From: Petrosia ficiformis
Taxonomy: Eukaryota; Porifera; Demospongiae; Haplosclerida; Petrosiidae
Assembly (NCBI GenBank): GCA_947044365.1
Contig: OX345637.1
Location: 4,822,501 to 4,886,500, forward strand
DNA length: 64,000 bases
Direction of reading: 5' to 3'
The notes under the pieces are model-generated. The model was not told where the DNA came from, ran no database searches, and was given only the letters and a program-made list of their open reading frames with translations. Shown in pieces: positions 48,801 to 55,345 of the stretch. The position numbers were made by a program, and so were the translations under genes. Numbering within the stretch: the first letter of the stretch is position 1; each line of letters begins with the position of its first letter.

Positions 48801-51800
48801 GAAACTCAACAATTTATTACATGTTTTTGCATCATCTTTATACTGTTTCATTGCTATATACAACAGTTATTAGTATTAGTTTCAGTTTTACCTTCTTTCT
48901 GAATCTTCCTGCTGGCCTATAACTTGAGTGCGGATTCTTTTATGTGCCACGCCCATTAATTGAGCGAGTCCCAACTTCCTTAACTACGTTTACAACACAT
49001 ACTAGTGTATGAGACACAAGCATATACAGTGTATATAGATTCAACCGTATGGAAAGCAATTATAGGGATGGCTCCGTGGACATAAAAACTGGATAATGTA
49101 CTTGTTGTACTCATAAAATATTAATCCAATTTTGAGAACCTAAGAATACAAGATTGTGTGAGCAACCTTCTAACATTTCTGCTGACGAATCTGAAAGTAA
49201 CTTATATATATATACATGTACATATTTTACATGTAATACATGTACATGCACTGCTTGATTTTCCCTTCTTTAGCTTTGAGAGGTTCAATGAATGTTAGAG
49301 TAGAAGATCGAATTCCATTTTTCAAGATATTTCAAAAAGTGAGTTGAATTTCTCCATCTATGTATATAATACATGTATGTGTACACATGTATGTACATGT
49401 ATGTACATGTATGTACATACAAATGTACATACATCCTCAGTGAAGTACATGTAGTACAGTACAGTGTATTGTATAGTACAAGTACATGCCAAAGGCTATA
49501 TTTATATCTCCTGTACCTCTTTTGTCCCCTCCTCTGTTCCTCTCCTGTTCCTTTCCTGTCCCCTCTGTCCCTTTCCTCTCCCCTACTCTGTCCCTGTTCT
49601 ATCCCTGTTCTATCCCCTCCACTGACCCTCTCCTGTCCTCCTTCTCTGTCCCTCTCTTGTCCTCTCCTCTGCCCTCTCCTTTTTACAGATCTGGGTATAT
49701 GCCACTAGTGTGTTTTTAGTGTTTGCTGTAACACTATCACTGTTTCCAGCTGTTATTAGTAGTATAAGGTCAACAATAGGAGATTCAACAGATTCAATAT
49801 GGACAGGTACATGTACATATAATGAATGCACTTGCAGTGTAGAACCATCCCCACAAATGTTATTGGGCAACAAGAACAATTACTGACAAGAAAATAATTG
49901 CAGACAATACTTGACCATAATAATAATTATTATACCAAGATTATATTATGTAAATGTATATATATATATATATATTATTATTATTATCTACTCTGTTTAC
50001 CTTTTAAAGGGCCTTGTAGAACTTTAGGAATATATTTCAGGCAGAATGGCTAGCCATTAGTTCTGGTTTCTACGTAAGCTACACAGCTTTCTTTCTGCTG
50101 TAGAGTTTGAGCATGCGTTCTTTTACGCACCACGTTCATTAATTGACCGGGCCTCGAGGAATTACGTAACTTCCTTAACTACTGTACATGTACGTATACA
50201 ACGCATAATCGCATAAGTGGCCACAAACACATATATACATGTACATGTATATAAACATATATCGAACTCGTGGGAAAGTAATCATAGGGTTGGCCCTACA
50301 GGCCAACCCTAATAAATAAATACAAAACTGCTAATACACATAAAACCCGCTGTAAAAACTTGACAAAATGTGTTTAGTGCTTTAATATGTGCTAAACAAT
50401 CACATCTACAAAAAGTGCTCAAGCTCAAGTGATAAAATGCTTTCAAGTACTGTCAAGCACTTGACAGTGCTTAAAGCACTTTTAAGCACAAGCACCATAA
50501 TGCCTGGTAGCACATTTTACATGTACTTCAATTGTACTCGACTTTAAGCTGTGATTCGACAGTGATAGCCTTCAAACAAGATAAGTTGTGTTTACATGTA
50601 CTCTTTTGCTACCAGAAGTCTTCAGAAAGTAGTGAAACAAGTTGTAAAAATTTTCACAACTTTATAATCAAAATGTTTTAGAAAAGCCTGTCTGATCCTT
50701 GTATAATTTCAAGTCTGTTGGTACCTCAATCAAAATACCAATGTTGTTAGTTGTCCAGAAATTTTGTTAATACACAGACTTGATTACAATAACCCTCCGC
50801 TCTGCCTTTGTGGGTGAGGGTTACTAATTAGAGCTGTGCACCTGACAGATTTTTAATAACTCACTTCAGTTAATCAATTAACTGGCCACACCCACTTACT
50901 ATGTTCTACTGCAAGCAAACAAACTTGATTTCTGTTATTTGTATATAGACAGTATAACAAAGATGAGCCTCAACTATTTTAATGACAAAGTACGTGTAAC
51001 TGGTACACTATAGAATGTACTTTGTCGTTAACAGTTTAGAGTCTGTGAGGTGTAAATCAACTCCATAGAATTGTTGTCTTTGTTGTATTGTTTCACCATG
51101 ATCAATTTCGTATAGTCTGATATCATCTTTAGTAAACAAATATTTTTTAGCCAAAAAAAGGTTGGATTACTGACACTTTAACTGCTCTAGATTGTCAGAT
51201 TGGAATTCCATATTGAATGCTATGATTCCACTACACAGTGTACATGTATAACATATTTTCATTATATCAATGCAATTACATGTACACATTATAATACATT
51301 AATTTTAGTGTTTGGAAAATGTGTGAGATATGACATTTATTCATACACATTTATCTTTTCATTATTACTTATTACTCATATAGGCAGTTTGTTTGATGCT
51401 TTGGTTTGTTTCTTGTTATTTAATTCGGCTGATTTTGTTGGTCGATATCTCTCAAACTGGTTCAAAATGGTAAGAACTCACGTTTACATGTAGTCATGTA
51501 CTCTACTTTTTATGTAATATGCATTTTTTTTAAAATTATCATTTACAAATAAAGAGAGAGACACATGTCCAGAAAAAATGTGGGATTTGAATCCAGGTCC
51601 TTCTGATTGCTAGTGAAACGCTCTATAAATCTATATACATGTAGCAATCAGAAGATCCTTGGTGCAAATCTCAGTTGGTCCAGATTTTATTCTAAATATA
51701 TACAATCTAGGACATTAACCTTTTCTCTATACTGTTTGGTGATTTTGATATGTACATGTACATGTAGTTTAGATAATTGTTGCATTAGTTTTCATGTGAT

Positions 51801-54327
51801 TATGGCATATGTTTATGTATCCTCAATAGTAACTTCAAATAAGTATAAACGGCACACAAACTGAATTGTTAGTATTGTTTCTTATCATAACAGACATGGT
51901 CAACAGAGTGTATGAAAGCTAATTTGTTACTGCCATTTACATGTACACGTACATGTAAATGGCAGTAATATCATGTTCCTAATAAGCTGGCAAAATGATT
52001 AACTATGATAATATTATAATTGCAACTGACTTCAGTCTTTATATTTGTTTTCCACTCACAATGTTTTGAAGCATGGGCCAAATTGGCTCAACAATGGTTA
52101 GTGTGTGTACCATTGGGGATACATCTTAAGGCAATTAATAAAGGGTGCATAATATAATCATAATTATCTGGCCCAAAGTGAGAACTGTGTAGTGCCAAAT
52201 AAAAAATTGTTTGAGCCAATAGTATGCTATTCAGCTAGAAAAGCCACATGTACTACGTGTATTAGATGTCAATAGCTTACTTGTACTTGCTAGTGTATAG
52301 AGCTTGAGTGTGTGTTCTAATTCTTCCCCCCCTCCCCCAAAGAATGATGCAACTTTAACTACATGTGTATGTGACAAGTACAGTATTACATGTATGTATT
52401 AACCCCATACATACATGTATAATCATAGGAATGGCCTTGCAGATCATGAAAATCACTTCAGCATTAATTTGATATTATTCTTATTTCCTTTCTTTAGCCT
52501 GGCAAGTGGCGATATCTTCTTCTAGTGTTCACAGTATTTCGAGTTTTGTTTGTCCTCTTATTTCTCATGTGTAATGTTCAACCTCGTAGTGATGACTTTA
52601 TAGTTTATCTTAATAGTGATGTATTTCCCATAATTATTACTACAATATTTGGACTGAGTAATGGATTTTTTGCCTCTCTTGCAATGGTCTCTGCTCCACA
52701 GTAAGTACAAATTCATATTTTCATCTACATTTACACTTTTGGACGTAATAGTCACCAAAGAGTACAATACTAGCACAGTACTTTAGATCACCTGTACTGC
52801 AGTCTATTATTGTGCGTACTGTATTGTATCAGAAGTATTATCAATGTACATGTACATGTAGTCTTATCTAGAATAAAGCAACAGTACTACATGTGGTACT
52901 GTTTAGTATTGTTCACTACTGTATGTCCTAGAGCTGGGCGATAGTGAACTTTCGAACTGTCATGATATTTAATAGATACTACATGTATCATGATAGTGAA
53001 ACTAAAATTTGGATACAGATTCTGAGCATTTTCCACCTGTGACGGAGAAACTAAGTACTCCCATTATCCCATACATCACTCTTGGAGCCCTCCAACAGAA
53101 AAATTTGCAGCTTTTTGTCAAGATTGATCTCATCAGAAATATTCCTTGCCATCTTCGCATGTTTTATCACGTGGTTATGGTATGTTGAGGCTAAATGCAC
53201 AGACCCAAAACTACATGTCCACTATCATGATAGTAGTTTTAAGCTATCACTGTCATGATAGTAAACATTGACGATAACAATACTCCCACTACCGCTACTA
53301 TCACCCAACCCTTAGTACATACATGTACATTGTTAATCTTTTACACATGTACTTAATGATTTGTTTATGAATAGTTCAAATTATATTTCACTTTGACTCG
53401 TTCAGTTTTGGTAAAATAATCCTTTTACTATATTTATGAATGCAACTGTCACATGCGTATGTGCAACCTTATATAGTACCATACATGTACATGTGTGCAT
53501 GCCTCATCCCTAATGATTATCATCTGTGTAGTGTTATTTTAAACAACCAAGAAATAATTGCTCTTCCAAGATAATGAATTTAGGCACAAGATTAAACAAG
53601 AACTGTCAGAACTATAATAGAACTAGGCCTGGAACAGATATCACTAGTATCTGTTTGGGTCCAGAAATTTCTTTTATATTTACACGTGAATAGAAACTGA
53701 ACACATGAAACCAAAATTGTATTGTATATATGTAAAGAGTTTTCTTGCTCCAATGTATGGGCTTCCTAGCAAGAATTTCATCTAATAAGGTAACCATTCA
53801 TTGAAGTCGCATTCAAGCGTTATGAGAGAGCCATTCATAGACCTCTCTTCTAGTGTGGGCACACTCAGGTTCCCTTCAATTATTTGACTATTGGTACTGT
53901 AATAGCAAGATCCCACTCTACAGAGAAATGTGAAATTTACCATAGAAATCTAAGTCACTCCTCACATTATATTATAAGGGCCACATCCTCCATCCTGGTG
54001 GAAGGTAGGGCTGAAATCTTAATAAGATTGATATAGTAAGCCTGTTCATCCATCATTGGCAGGCAAATCAATGATAAAATGTCATTGTGGGTTTAAAGTT
54101 TTGTATATATGAACAGATCAAAGTGCATAGATGGATCTGTACCTAACGCAATTCATAATAATTATTAATGATGTTACATTATCAATCTTCTTTTTAACAG
54201 ATGTGTTCAACCTGAATATCGGGAAACAGCTTCTATTATTATGACCTGGTTCCTGACTCTGGGTTTATTGGTTGGTGCGTTGTTCTCATTCCTTTTCGTA
54301 TACCTCATCAGAATAGATAGCTCATGA
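21838..54327 (+). CDS. Equilibrative nucleoside transporter (SLC29/ENT family), copy B, 12 coding exons
   Basis: Exons: 21838-21974, 37367-37448, 41460-41617, 46780-46874, 47466-47551, 47724-47876, 48268-48331, 49274-49338, 49689-49806, 51384-51469, 52498-52700 and 54201-54327. They total 1374 nt (457 aa), with the same phases as copy A. Exons 2 and 3 differ from copy A by only about 2%, and intron starts also align, so the duplication is fairly recent. Differences: a 14-codon longer N-terminus (its ATG aligns with the short upstream frame of copy A), changes in the cytoplasmic loop (exons 7-8), and three extra codons in exon 11 after DDFI. The signatures GIGHLLPWNMFITA, MSGQ, NSADFVGR and MCNVQPR are kept, so function is expected. 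The exon 6 donor is GTGTGT, weaker than GTAAGA in copy A. Intron 1 is 15.4 kb because of retrotransposons. Confidence 0.92.
22955..23050. repeat. 25-bp minisatellite
   Basis: About four copies of AATGGCTTAGGATGTTAACAG plus a variable tail (CTGT or ATGC). It lies in intron 1 of ENT B. Confidence 0.7.
23422..23659. mobile_element. MITE with TAGTGTTGTTTTAGT termini, copy 2
   Basis: Both termini are intact: TAGTGTTGTTTTAGT and ACTAAAACAACACTA. Shorter than the copy at 4031-4322 but with the same internal ACTATAACTAAAA words. Confidence 0.75.
24040..24220. repeat. Inverted copy of intron 1 repeat from ENT A
   Basis: Reads as the reverse complement of parts of 2200-2480, including TTAATTACAGCCTGTG and the segment ending in the GCACTCTG...TTAAAG region. 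A dispersed repeat of unknown type. Confidence 0.5.
24575..24863. mobile_element. hAT-type MITE (TAGGGCTGGGA termini)
   Basis: Ends TAGGGCTGGGA and TCCCAGCCCTA are inverted copies. The flanks ATATATAT and ATATATAC agree at 7 of 8 positions. It lies immediately before the gypsy 5' LTR. Confidence 0.65.
24879..25154 (+). repeat. 5' LTR of the gypsy element
   Basis: 276 bp, identical to the 3' LTR except for a missing 6-bp unit: a plain TA at 24957-24958 versus TACATGTA in the 3' LTR. Confidence 0.93.
25156..25175 (+). other. Primer-binding site of the gypsy element
   Basis: Starts TGGCGCAGTGGGTAGG, one or two bases after the LTR. TGG matches the CCA end of a tRNA. The string TGGCGCAGTGGG also fits the polymerase III box A pattern found in tRNA D-arms. 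The primer tRNA was not identified. Confidence 0.6.
25221..26020 (+). pseudogene. gypsy gag, broken
   Basis: The ATG at 25221 opens a gag of the animal gypsy type (NTWDEAAKLLWLRARL, LQEEARDLLALSHFLGQ, CCHC knuckle CRKCGQSGHYARGC near 25922-25963). It is not continuous. The frame slips near 25262, where a piece of the N-terminal domain appears to be missing. A TGA interrupts near 25456 and the frame shifts again near 25665. The last segment ends at TGA 26018-26020, just past a slippery heptamer. Sequencing error cannot be excluded, but three faults suggest real decay. Confidence 0.8.
25993..25999 (+). promoter_or_regulatory. Slippery heptamer GGGAAAC for -1 gag/pol frameshift
   Basis: In the gag frame the codons fall as G GGA AAC, the X XXY YYZ form. 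The gag stop is 18 nt further on. Protease and polymerase lie in the -1 frame once the BEL insertion is discounted. Known retroviral sites use the same heptamer. Confidence 0.65.
26036..26322 (-). repeat. 3' LTR of the BEL element (left copy)
   Basis: 287 bp. Differs from the other LTR at two sites only, both A/G. On the element strand it begins TGTTTAATTGTT and ends in CAAACA. Confidence 0.93.
26333..26349. repeat. Small hairpin next to the BEL 3' LTR
   Basis: TAAGACC GAT GGTCTTA forms a perfect 7-bp stem with a 3-nt loop. The position normally holds a polypurine tract, but the element-strand sequence beside the LTR (AGGCCGGCGGTA) is not purine-only. Confidence 0.4.
26390..31618 (-). CDS. 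BEL/Pao Gag-Pol polyprotein
   Basis: 1742 codons without interruption. Order: coiled/charged N-terminus, DUF1759-type gag (LNWTHFWEQF), Cys/His knuckles (CINCLKPGHIARDC, near residue 385), retropepsin-like protease with DSAS (near 464), and RT with the YVDD active site (near 878). RNase H follows (DFSDASEEAYAAVVY near 1055; WTDSTIVLSWL), then an HHCC integrase zinc domain (near 1380). The integrase core has the catalytic triad in GVDYAGP, SDHGTNF and GGIWEAAVKS, followed by a DUF5641-like C-terminus. All key catalytic residues are present. The true N-terminus probably lies upstream, beyond a frame break (see 31619-31824). Annotated as a transposon gene, not a host gene. Confidence 0.93.
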   Translation of the reverse strand: MDKHDDDVDALTVRIETLLATLGTPTVLEERKILSRKLRHLKETLNTTSTAIEHLPSETDDLALIQSHEEELSSLKEQIFQCYNDLSSLELEEEDELQRLYSEIKQIQFDCCHKIKKLLNPCDTAHNIAALSSSTEAKGLKVPKLEAPTFDGNILNWTHFWEQFTISIDSNSSLTDAERFVYLQNALKEGSARNVIEGLSGTSEHYAKAVECLKSRYDRPRLIHQSHVRIITEISPLKEGSGKELRRFHDTLQQHLRALDVATCEPLSQFITSLIQLKLDPDTMFEWQKHTHDAVEVPQYQQLLEFIDLRARASESSTVSKRVHKTDNHYKKSVLSFAASTNSSDNRCVVCKTEIHPLYHCLKFKDLPHLEKLAFVKNNKLCINCLKPGHIARDCKSSHHCRNCPKKHHTLLHVDPHVSSSNPPQPLTVSSNTATGIIPDTLLMTFRAFINAPDGSKVKVRGLLDSASSASFVSERLAHSLSLPRSRHQVTISGIAGLTNHSPSRSVATINVSPVHSPENHLSLMAIIVPQVTCDLPIHPVPQKSSWTHLSNIPLADPEFGVPGKVDLLLGVDVYADTILHGRRSGPPGSPTAFETIFGWLLSGRTSSIDSQFCVTSHHVSAVISSNDDALRKFWEIEEQPGSETSWSLEEQEVVKHFKLNHSQNTEGRFVVSLPKQTSVEPLGESRSQAVRRLMYLEQSLKRKNQHQQFTAVMQEYLDLGHAEIVPNKDLMKPEAEVFYLPLHVVHKESSTTTKVRAVFDASAKTESRVSLNDQLLIGPTVHPPLVDVLLRFRFNRIAVTTDVSKMYRAVELVESDRDLHRFVWRPKPTDTVRDYRMTRVTFGVAASSFIANMCVKQNAMNLAKEFPLAATAVEESFYVDDGLTGADNVETAIKLQKELHQLFSRGGFLLHKWNSNDPAVLQHIKPELRDVRDTHSIAEVKGSTKTLGLQWETDADQFHVTISQIQPVKNITKRNLISDIARIFDVLGWFSPAVIKVKILFQRLWERKIDWDDPVPLSIQNTWEKWRCELPQLVEKTFPRCYYPKEVTIVSKQLHDFSDASEEAYAAVVYLRMIDMEGNVHTSLVTSKTKVSPIKKLTIPRLELCGALLLSRLLNHVRGVFEMSVSHVHAWTDSTIVLSWLSGNPRRFKTFVGNQVAAIVDVIPPGCWRHIAGSENPADCASRGLYPSELINHPLWWNGPTWLKNVPSEWPEQPKLLFECSTPESAVEVCHVTMTLQVKPVLIIAPDHYSIFERLRRIVAWSMRFIANCRCKRERHFTNYLTTSELYQAEAHIFSAIQAEQFSSVINLLKTNQPVPRGNCLLPLSPFVDSSGLIRVGGRQRLGHLSSSKKHPIILHGSHPIVKLIIISEHKRLLHAGPTLVISSLGQKFHIIRIRTIARSIIRQCITCRRLSAKPTPPILGQLPLERLTPGTVFERTGVDYAGPIYIKYGHVRKPVIIKSYVSVFVSLSVKAIHLELVTDLTSDAFISCLRRFIARRGYPSLMWSDHGTNFVGANREIKELIQHLNDQKTRKDISEFCTFNNIEWIFIPEHSPHFGGIWEAAVKSFKRHLRRIVGEVTLTFEEMYTVLTQIEACLNSRPLVSINNDSDGIEVLTPGHFLIGRPLMTLPDTAVSPQPLSLIRRWHLCQTVVKHFWKRWSLEYLITLQKGYKWTRPSRNISVGDVVILFEDGMVPTRWPLARIVKTHPGRDGVVRVVDVKTSKGLYRRPVHKIAVLLSENETI
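31619..31824 (-). pseudogene. BEL gag N-terminus separated by a frameshift
   Basis: An upstream ATG at 31824 opens MSDISALRRKRGVVRASITR and runs about 36 codons to a stop near 31713. The following bases continue as gag in the frame of the main ORF (through DSEFKTQHFDIIAA to its first Met). A single-base indel near 31715-31722 would account for it. Confidence 0.65.
31907..31924 (-). other. Primer-binding site of the BEL element
   Basis: On the minus strand TGGTCCGCCGAACCGG begins four bases after the 5' LTR. It is the complement of a tRNA 3' end finishing GGCGGACCA. The tRNA is not assigned. Confidence 0.6.
31929..32215 (-). repeat. 5' LTR of the BEL element (right copy)
   Basis: 287 bp, followed on the + side by the target duplication CAAGG (32216-32220). 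Pairs with 26036-26322. Confidence 0.93.
32216..35981 (+). CDS. Ty3/gypsy Pol polyprotein (protease, RT, RNase H, integrase)
   Basis: Open from the insertion boundary to the TGA at 35979-35981, without an ATG of its own. It would be reached by -1 frameshifting from gag. Domains: aspartic protease DTGA (32328-32339) with ILGMDFL downstream; RT with the YLDD active site (33615-33626); RNase H (LDTDASSTGIGAVLS near 34057, RRELLAVV, LRTDHGSL). The integrase follows, with an HHCC zinc finger (about 34770-34890) and a D,D,E core: VAVDILGP near 34970, HSDQGRQFES near 35148, GLVERFNRTL near 35260. A chromatin-end GPY/F-like segment (HPWTGPYIVI near 35670) closes it. All catalytic residues appear intact, unlike gag. 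The BEL element separates it from its gag. Confidence 0.92.
36007..36020 (+). other. Polypurine tract of the gypsy element
   Basis: AAAGGAGGGAGTGA directly abuts the 3' LTR and would prime plus-strand synthesis. Confidence 0.75.
36021..36302 (+). repeat. 3' LTR of the gypsy element
   Basis: 282 bp, six longer than the 5' LTR owing to TACATGTA at 36099-36106 where the 5' copy has TA. Confidence 0.93.
37711..38396 (+). repeat. ~450-bp interspersed repeat, copy 1 (contains a nested MITE)
   Basis: Matches 44921-45485 and 48618-49087 in order: the TGATGGCACTAGTGTCTCTACC segment, the GATGAACT...TTCTAAATGA segment, the GCCCATTAATTGA block and the final GGAAAGCAATTATAG. It is interrupted by the hAT-like MITE at 37800-38029. 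No coding potential was found. Confidence 0.7.
37800..38029 (+). mobile_element. hAT-like MITE with perfect 8-bp TSD
   Basis: Termini CAGTGTTTTTGATAA and TTATCAAAAACTCTG. Target duplication GTCTCTAC at 37792-37799 and 38030-38037. The related repeat copies at 44921 and 48618 show the uninterrupted site. Confidence 0.88.
38673..39470 (+). pseudogene. Tc1-like transposase remnant in intron 2 of ENT B
   Basis: Starts ATGGTATATTCTACTTATAA (reading MVYSTYKKQRIL) and continues in broken frames through HTH-like, DEC-type, KKGEPPKP-like and ADNDLKHTS pieces to NPIGRELKEFMRRE. Several stops and shifts are present. The third catalytic motif has lost the residues between NPI and the ELKEF segment, so the catalytic Glu is gone. 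Confidence 0.7.
40762..40905. mobile_element. MITE with GTACCTGACATTAT termini, short copy
   Basis: Begins GTACCTGACATTATTAAG and ends in an inverted TGATGAAGTCAGGTATTGTAC-like terminus. Relatives at 48357-48595 (+), 57730-57920 (+) and 61490-61712 (inverse). It contains an empty TA at 40821 where the 48-kb copy has TACATGTA. Confidence 0.6.
41253..41302. repeat. Palindrome with ~24-bp arms
   Basis: GAGTTGGCACC, one mismatch, then AACTAAATGATA pair with the inverse ending GGTGCCAACTC around a single central base. Confidence 0.65.
41903..42125 (+). mobile_element. hAT-like MITE with perfect 8-bp TSD ATGTACAT
   Basis: Same family as 37800-38029. The flanks ATGTACAT (41895-41902 and 42126-42133) are identical. 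It inserted in a TACATG repeat. Confidence 0.85.
42291..42691. mobile_element. MITE with CTAGACCTGGGCGATAGTGA termini, copy 1
   Basis: The left terminus and right CACCCAGCCCTAG are inverted. The internal sequence matches 52928-53314 along its length, including GAGCCCTCCAACAGAAAAA. Carries TACATGTA at 42417-42424 where the other copy has TA. Confidence 0.7.
42766..42966. mobile_element. Foldback element with nested inverted repeats
   Basis: Outer ends TTTATCAAACACT and AGTGTTTGATAAA. Inner 22-bp inverted repeats lie at 42798-42819 and 42899-42920 (core AATCAGCCATTTTGTAT). Confidence 0.6.
43400..43745 (-). pseudogene. Tc1-like transposase remnant (minus strand)
   Basis: The minus-strand frame includes ARFMQENDPKHTS (second catalytic Asp region) and EEINWW, then in another frame a SPDLN...ENLWHELKDK piece. 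It is broken by frameshifts and in intron 3 of ENT B. Confidence 0.6.
44921..45485 (+). repeat. ~450-bp interspersed repeat, copy 2
   Basis: Uninterrupted at the site where copy 1 carries the MITE. Contains a perfect 51-bp palindrome (45216-45266) not present in the other copies, and a TA microsatellite near 45408-45432. Confidence 0.7.
45216..45266. repeat. Perfect palindrome, 25-bp arms, 1-nt centre
   Basis: The left arm begins AGGAAGCTTCAG and the right arm ends CTGAAGCTTCCT, with a single C at 45241. The homologous region of copy 1 (about 38222-38255) has only the right-hand version. Confidence 0.9.
46231..46715 (+). repeat. 125-bp tandem repeat, four copies
   Basis: ATTAGTTGCTCCTATTTTGA recurs at 46231, 46356, 46481 and 46606, exactly 125 bp apart. 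The copies are nearly identical. The array lies just before ENT B exon 4. Confidence 0.88.
47000..47415 (+). repeat. 81/87-bp minisatellite with embedded TACATG runs
   Basis: GATTTACAAGCACACACATG recurs at 47075, 47162, 47249 and 47330. Spacing is 87, 87 and 81 bp, so units differ by one 6-bp TACATG step. It lies just before ENT B exon 5. Confidence 0.85.
48072..48117. repeat. Perfect palindrome, 22-bp arms, 2-nt centre
   Basis: The arms start TTGTACATGTATTTG and are exact inverses around TT. The homologous place in ENT A (about 7340) has no palindrome. Confidence 0.88.
48357..48595 (+). mobile_element. MITE, GTACCTGACATTAT family, longer copy
   Basis: Aligns with the inverse of 61490-61712 over nearly its full length and with 57730-57920. 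Contains TACATGTA at 48414-48421 where the 40.8-kb and 61.6-kb copies have TA. Confidence 0.65.
48618..49087 (+). repeat. ~450-bp interspersed repeat, copy 3
   Basis: Same order of blocks as copies 1 and 2. TACATGTA at 48726-48733 replaces a TA in copy 2. It lies in intron 7 of ENT B. Confidence 0.65.
50086..50302 (+). repeat. ~450-bp interspersed repeat, copy 4 (3' part)
   Basis: Matches the last half of the family: the CATTAATTGACCG block through GGAAAGTAATCATAGGG. It ends in a small palindrome GGGTTGGCC...GGCCAACCC. A more decayed piece lies at about 52300-52450. Confidence 0.6.
51309..51383 (+). other. In-frame 75-nt exon 10 extension, ENT B
   Basis: Counterpart of 10134-10208, same length and frame, preceded by ATTTTAG. 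Differs by about three bases, giving two amino-acid changes. Confidence 0.4.
51581..51674. repeat. Inverted repeat in intron 10 of ENT B
   Basis: Homologue of 10382-10469. The loop has gained six bases, making TACATGTA at 51636-51643. Confidence 0.6.
51927..51968. repeat. Perfect palindrome, 20-bp arms, 2-nt centre
   Basis: TTACTGCCATTTACATGTAC faces its exact inverse across AC. The ENT A equivalent region (about 10685-10705) keeps only one arm-like sequence. Confidence 0.85.
52062..52230 (-). mobile_element. hAT-like MITE fragment
   Basis: Matches the 37800/41903 family in inverse orientation (AAGCATGGGCCAAATTGGCT onward). Neither terminus is intact. Confidence 0.5.
52928..53314. mobile_element. 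MITE with CTAGAGCTGGGCGATAGTGA termini, copy 2
   Basis: Partner of 42291-42691. The right end reads CACCCAACCCTTAG. It lies in intron 11 of ENT B. Confidence 0.68.
53572..54105 (+). other. Intron 11 segment conserved with ENT A
   Basis: Counterpart of 11580-12062, with long shared blocks through CATTGTGGGTTTAAA. Confidence 0.5.
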
Positions 54328-54685
54328 TAATCACGTGATGATCACATGAGAAAACAATTACATACACTTGTATGTTGTAGTTTAATTATTATTTATTCGT
54401 TATAGTTTAATTATTATTTATCTATGGCCAGTTGCTTTCTTTTCTTTAAATTACTTGAAATATCTGTGCATGTACATGTACGTATGTATTTATAATTATG
54501 TTAGGATTGCTTTCTTTTCATATCTGTGTATGTATTTATAATTGTTATAATTTACTGTTTTGGTTGAGTTAGAGATGAAAGTAATATTATCACTATAATT
54601 GTACATCCTTATAATGATAGCACGGTGCAATTCATTGTAGAATTAGTTTCTTATAACTGAGTGCAAACAGTAGTGGACAGTAGAG

Positions 54686-54729
54686 AATAAAATACTTGTA
54701 ACTATTATATGAAACAATTTCTGAATAAA
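54686..54729 (+). terminator. Candidate polyadenylation signals of ENT B
   Basis: AATAAA at 54686-54691 and 54724-54729, about 360-400 bp after the stop, similar spacing to copy A. Confidence 0.4.
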
Positions 54730-55345
54730 CCTCTTGAGGTTATGATATGTCTCTGTCTGTAGTTGATAGTGAAGTGGAAGGAATAGGTGTGTGTCCATTC
54801 TTACGAGAATGGGTCTCGAAGACTTGTAAACATTTCCCTCTTCTCATTTGTTTAGCTGAAAAAACAGAGAAAAGCACATTGAATAAATCAACTATGGCAG
54901 ACATTCATTTAGAAAATTTGTTGAGGGGGGGGGAGGCAATGTACAAGTGTGCTGTGTTTATTGGCATACTAACTTCAGTGGGGTATGAATAAACACTGCC
55001 ACTGTATGCTATAAATGTAATTCAAGAGCTCATAATGAAATGTTGTCATGTAATCAGTTATGAACTGAGTTACTAAACTATTAATTATTACATGTACATG
55101 TATGTCTATGGGAAACGATAATTGAAATGCTGATAATATGAAAAGCACTGCATTTATGATAAAACTGATATTTGAATTAGCGATACACAGACAAAACAGA
55201 ATGTTAATTAAACATAAATTATTGTATAGTCGATAAGCAGATTTTGATTGAACACAATAATTATATAAGATAAGTTAATGATACATTAGCAGGCACGAGA
55301 TAATTAGAAACACAGGAAAACTGAAAAATCAGGAATCTGTCAAAC
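54730..55345. other. Intergenic stretch, one unrecognised ORF
   Basis: An 81-codon + frame (54747-54992) starts with ATG but resembles nothing I know. A run of G residues lies near 54926. No other signal. Confidence 0.35.

Noticed and set aside
54747..54992. 81-codon + strand ORF
   Set aside because: Not recognised; crosses a G homopolymer and has no splice support.
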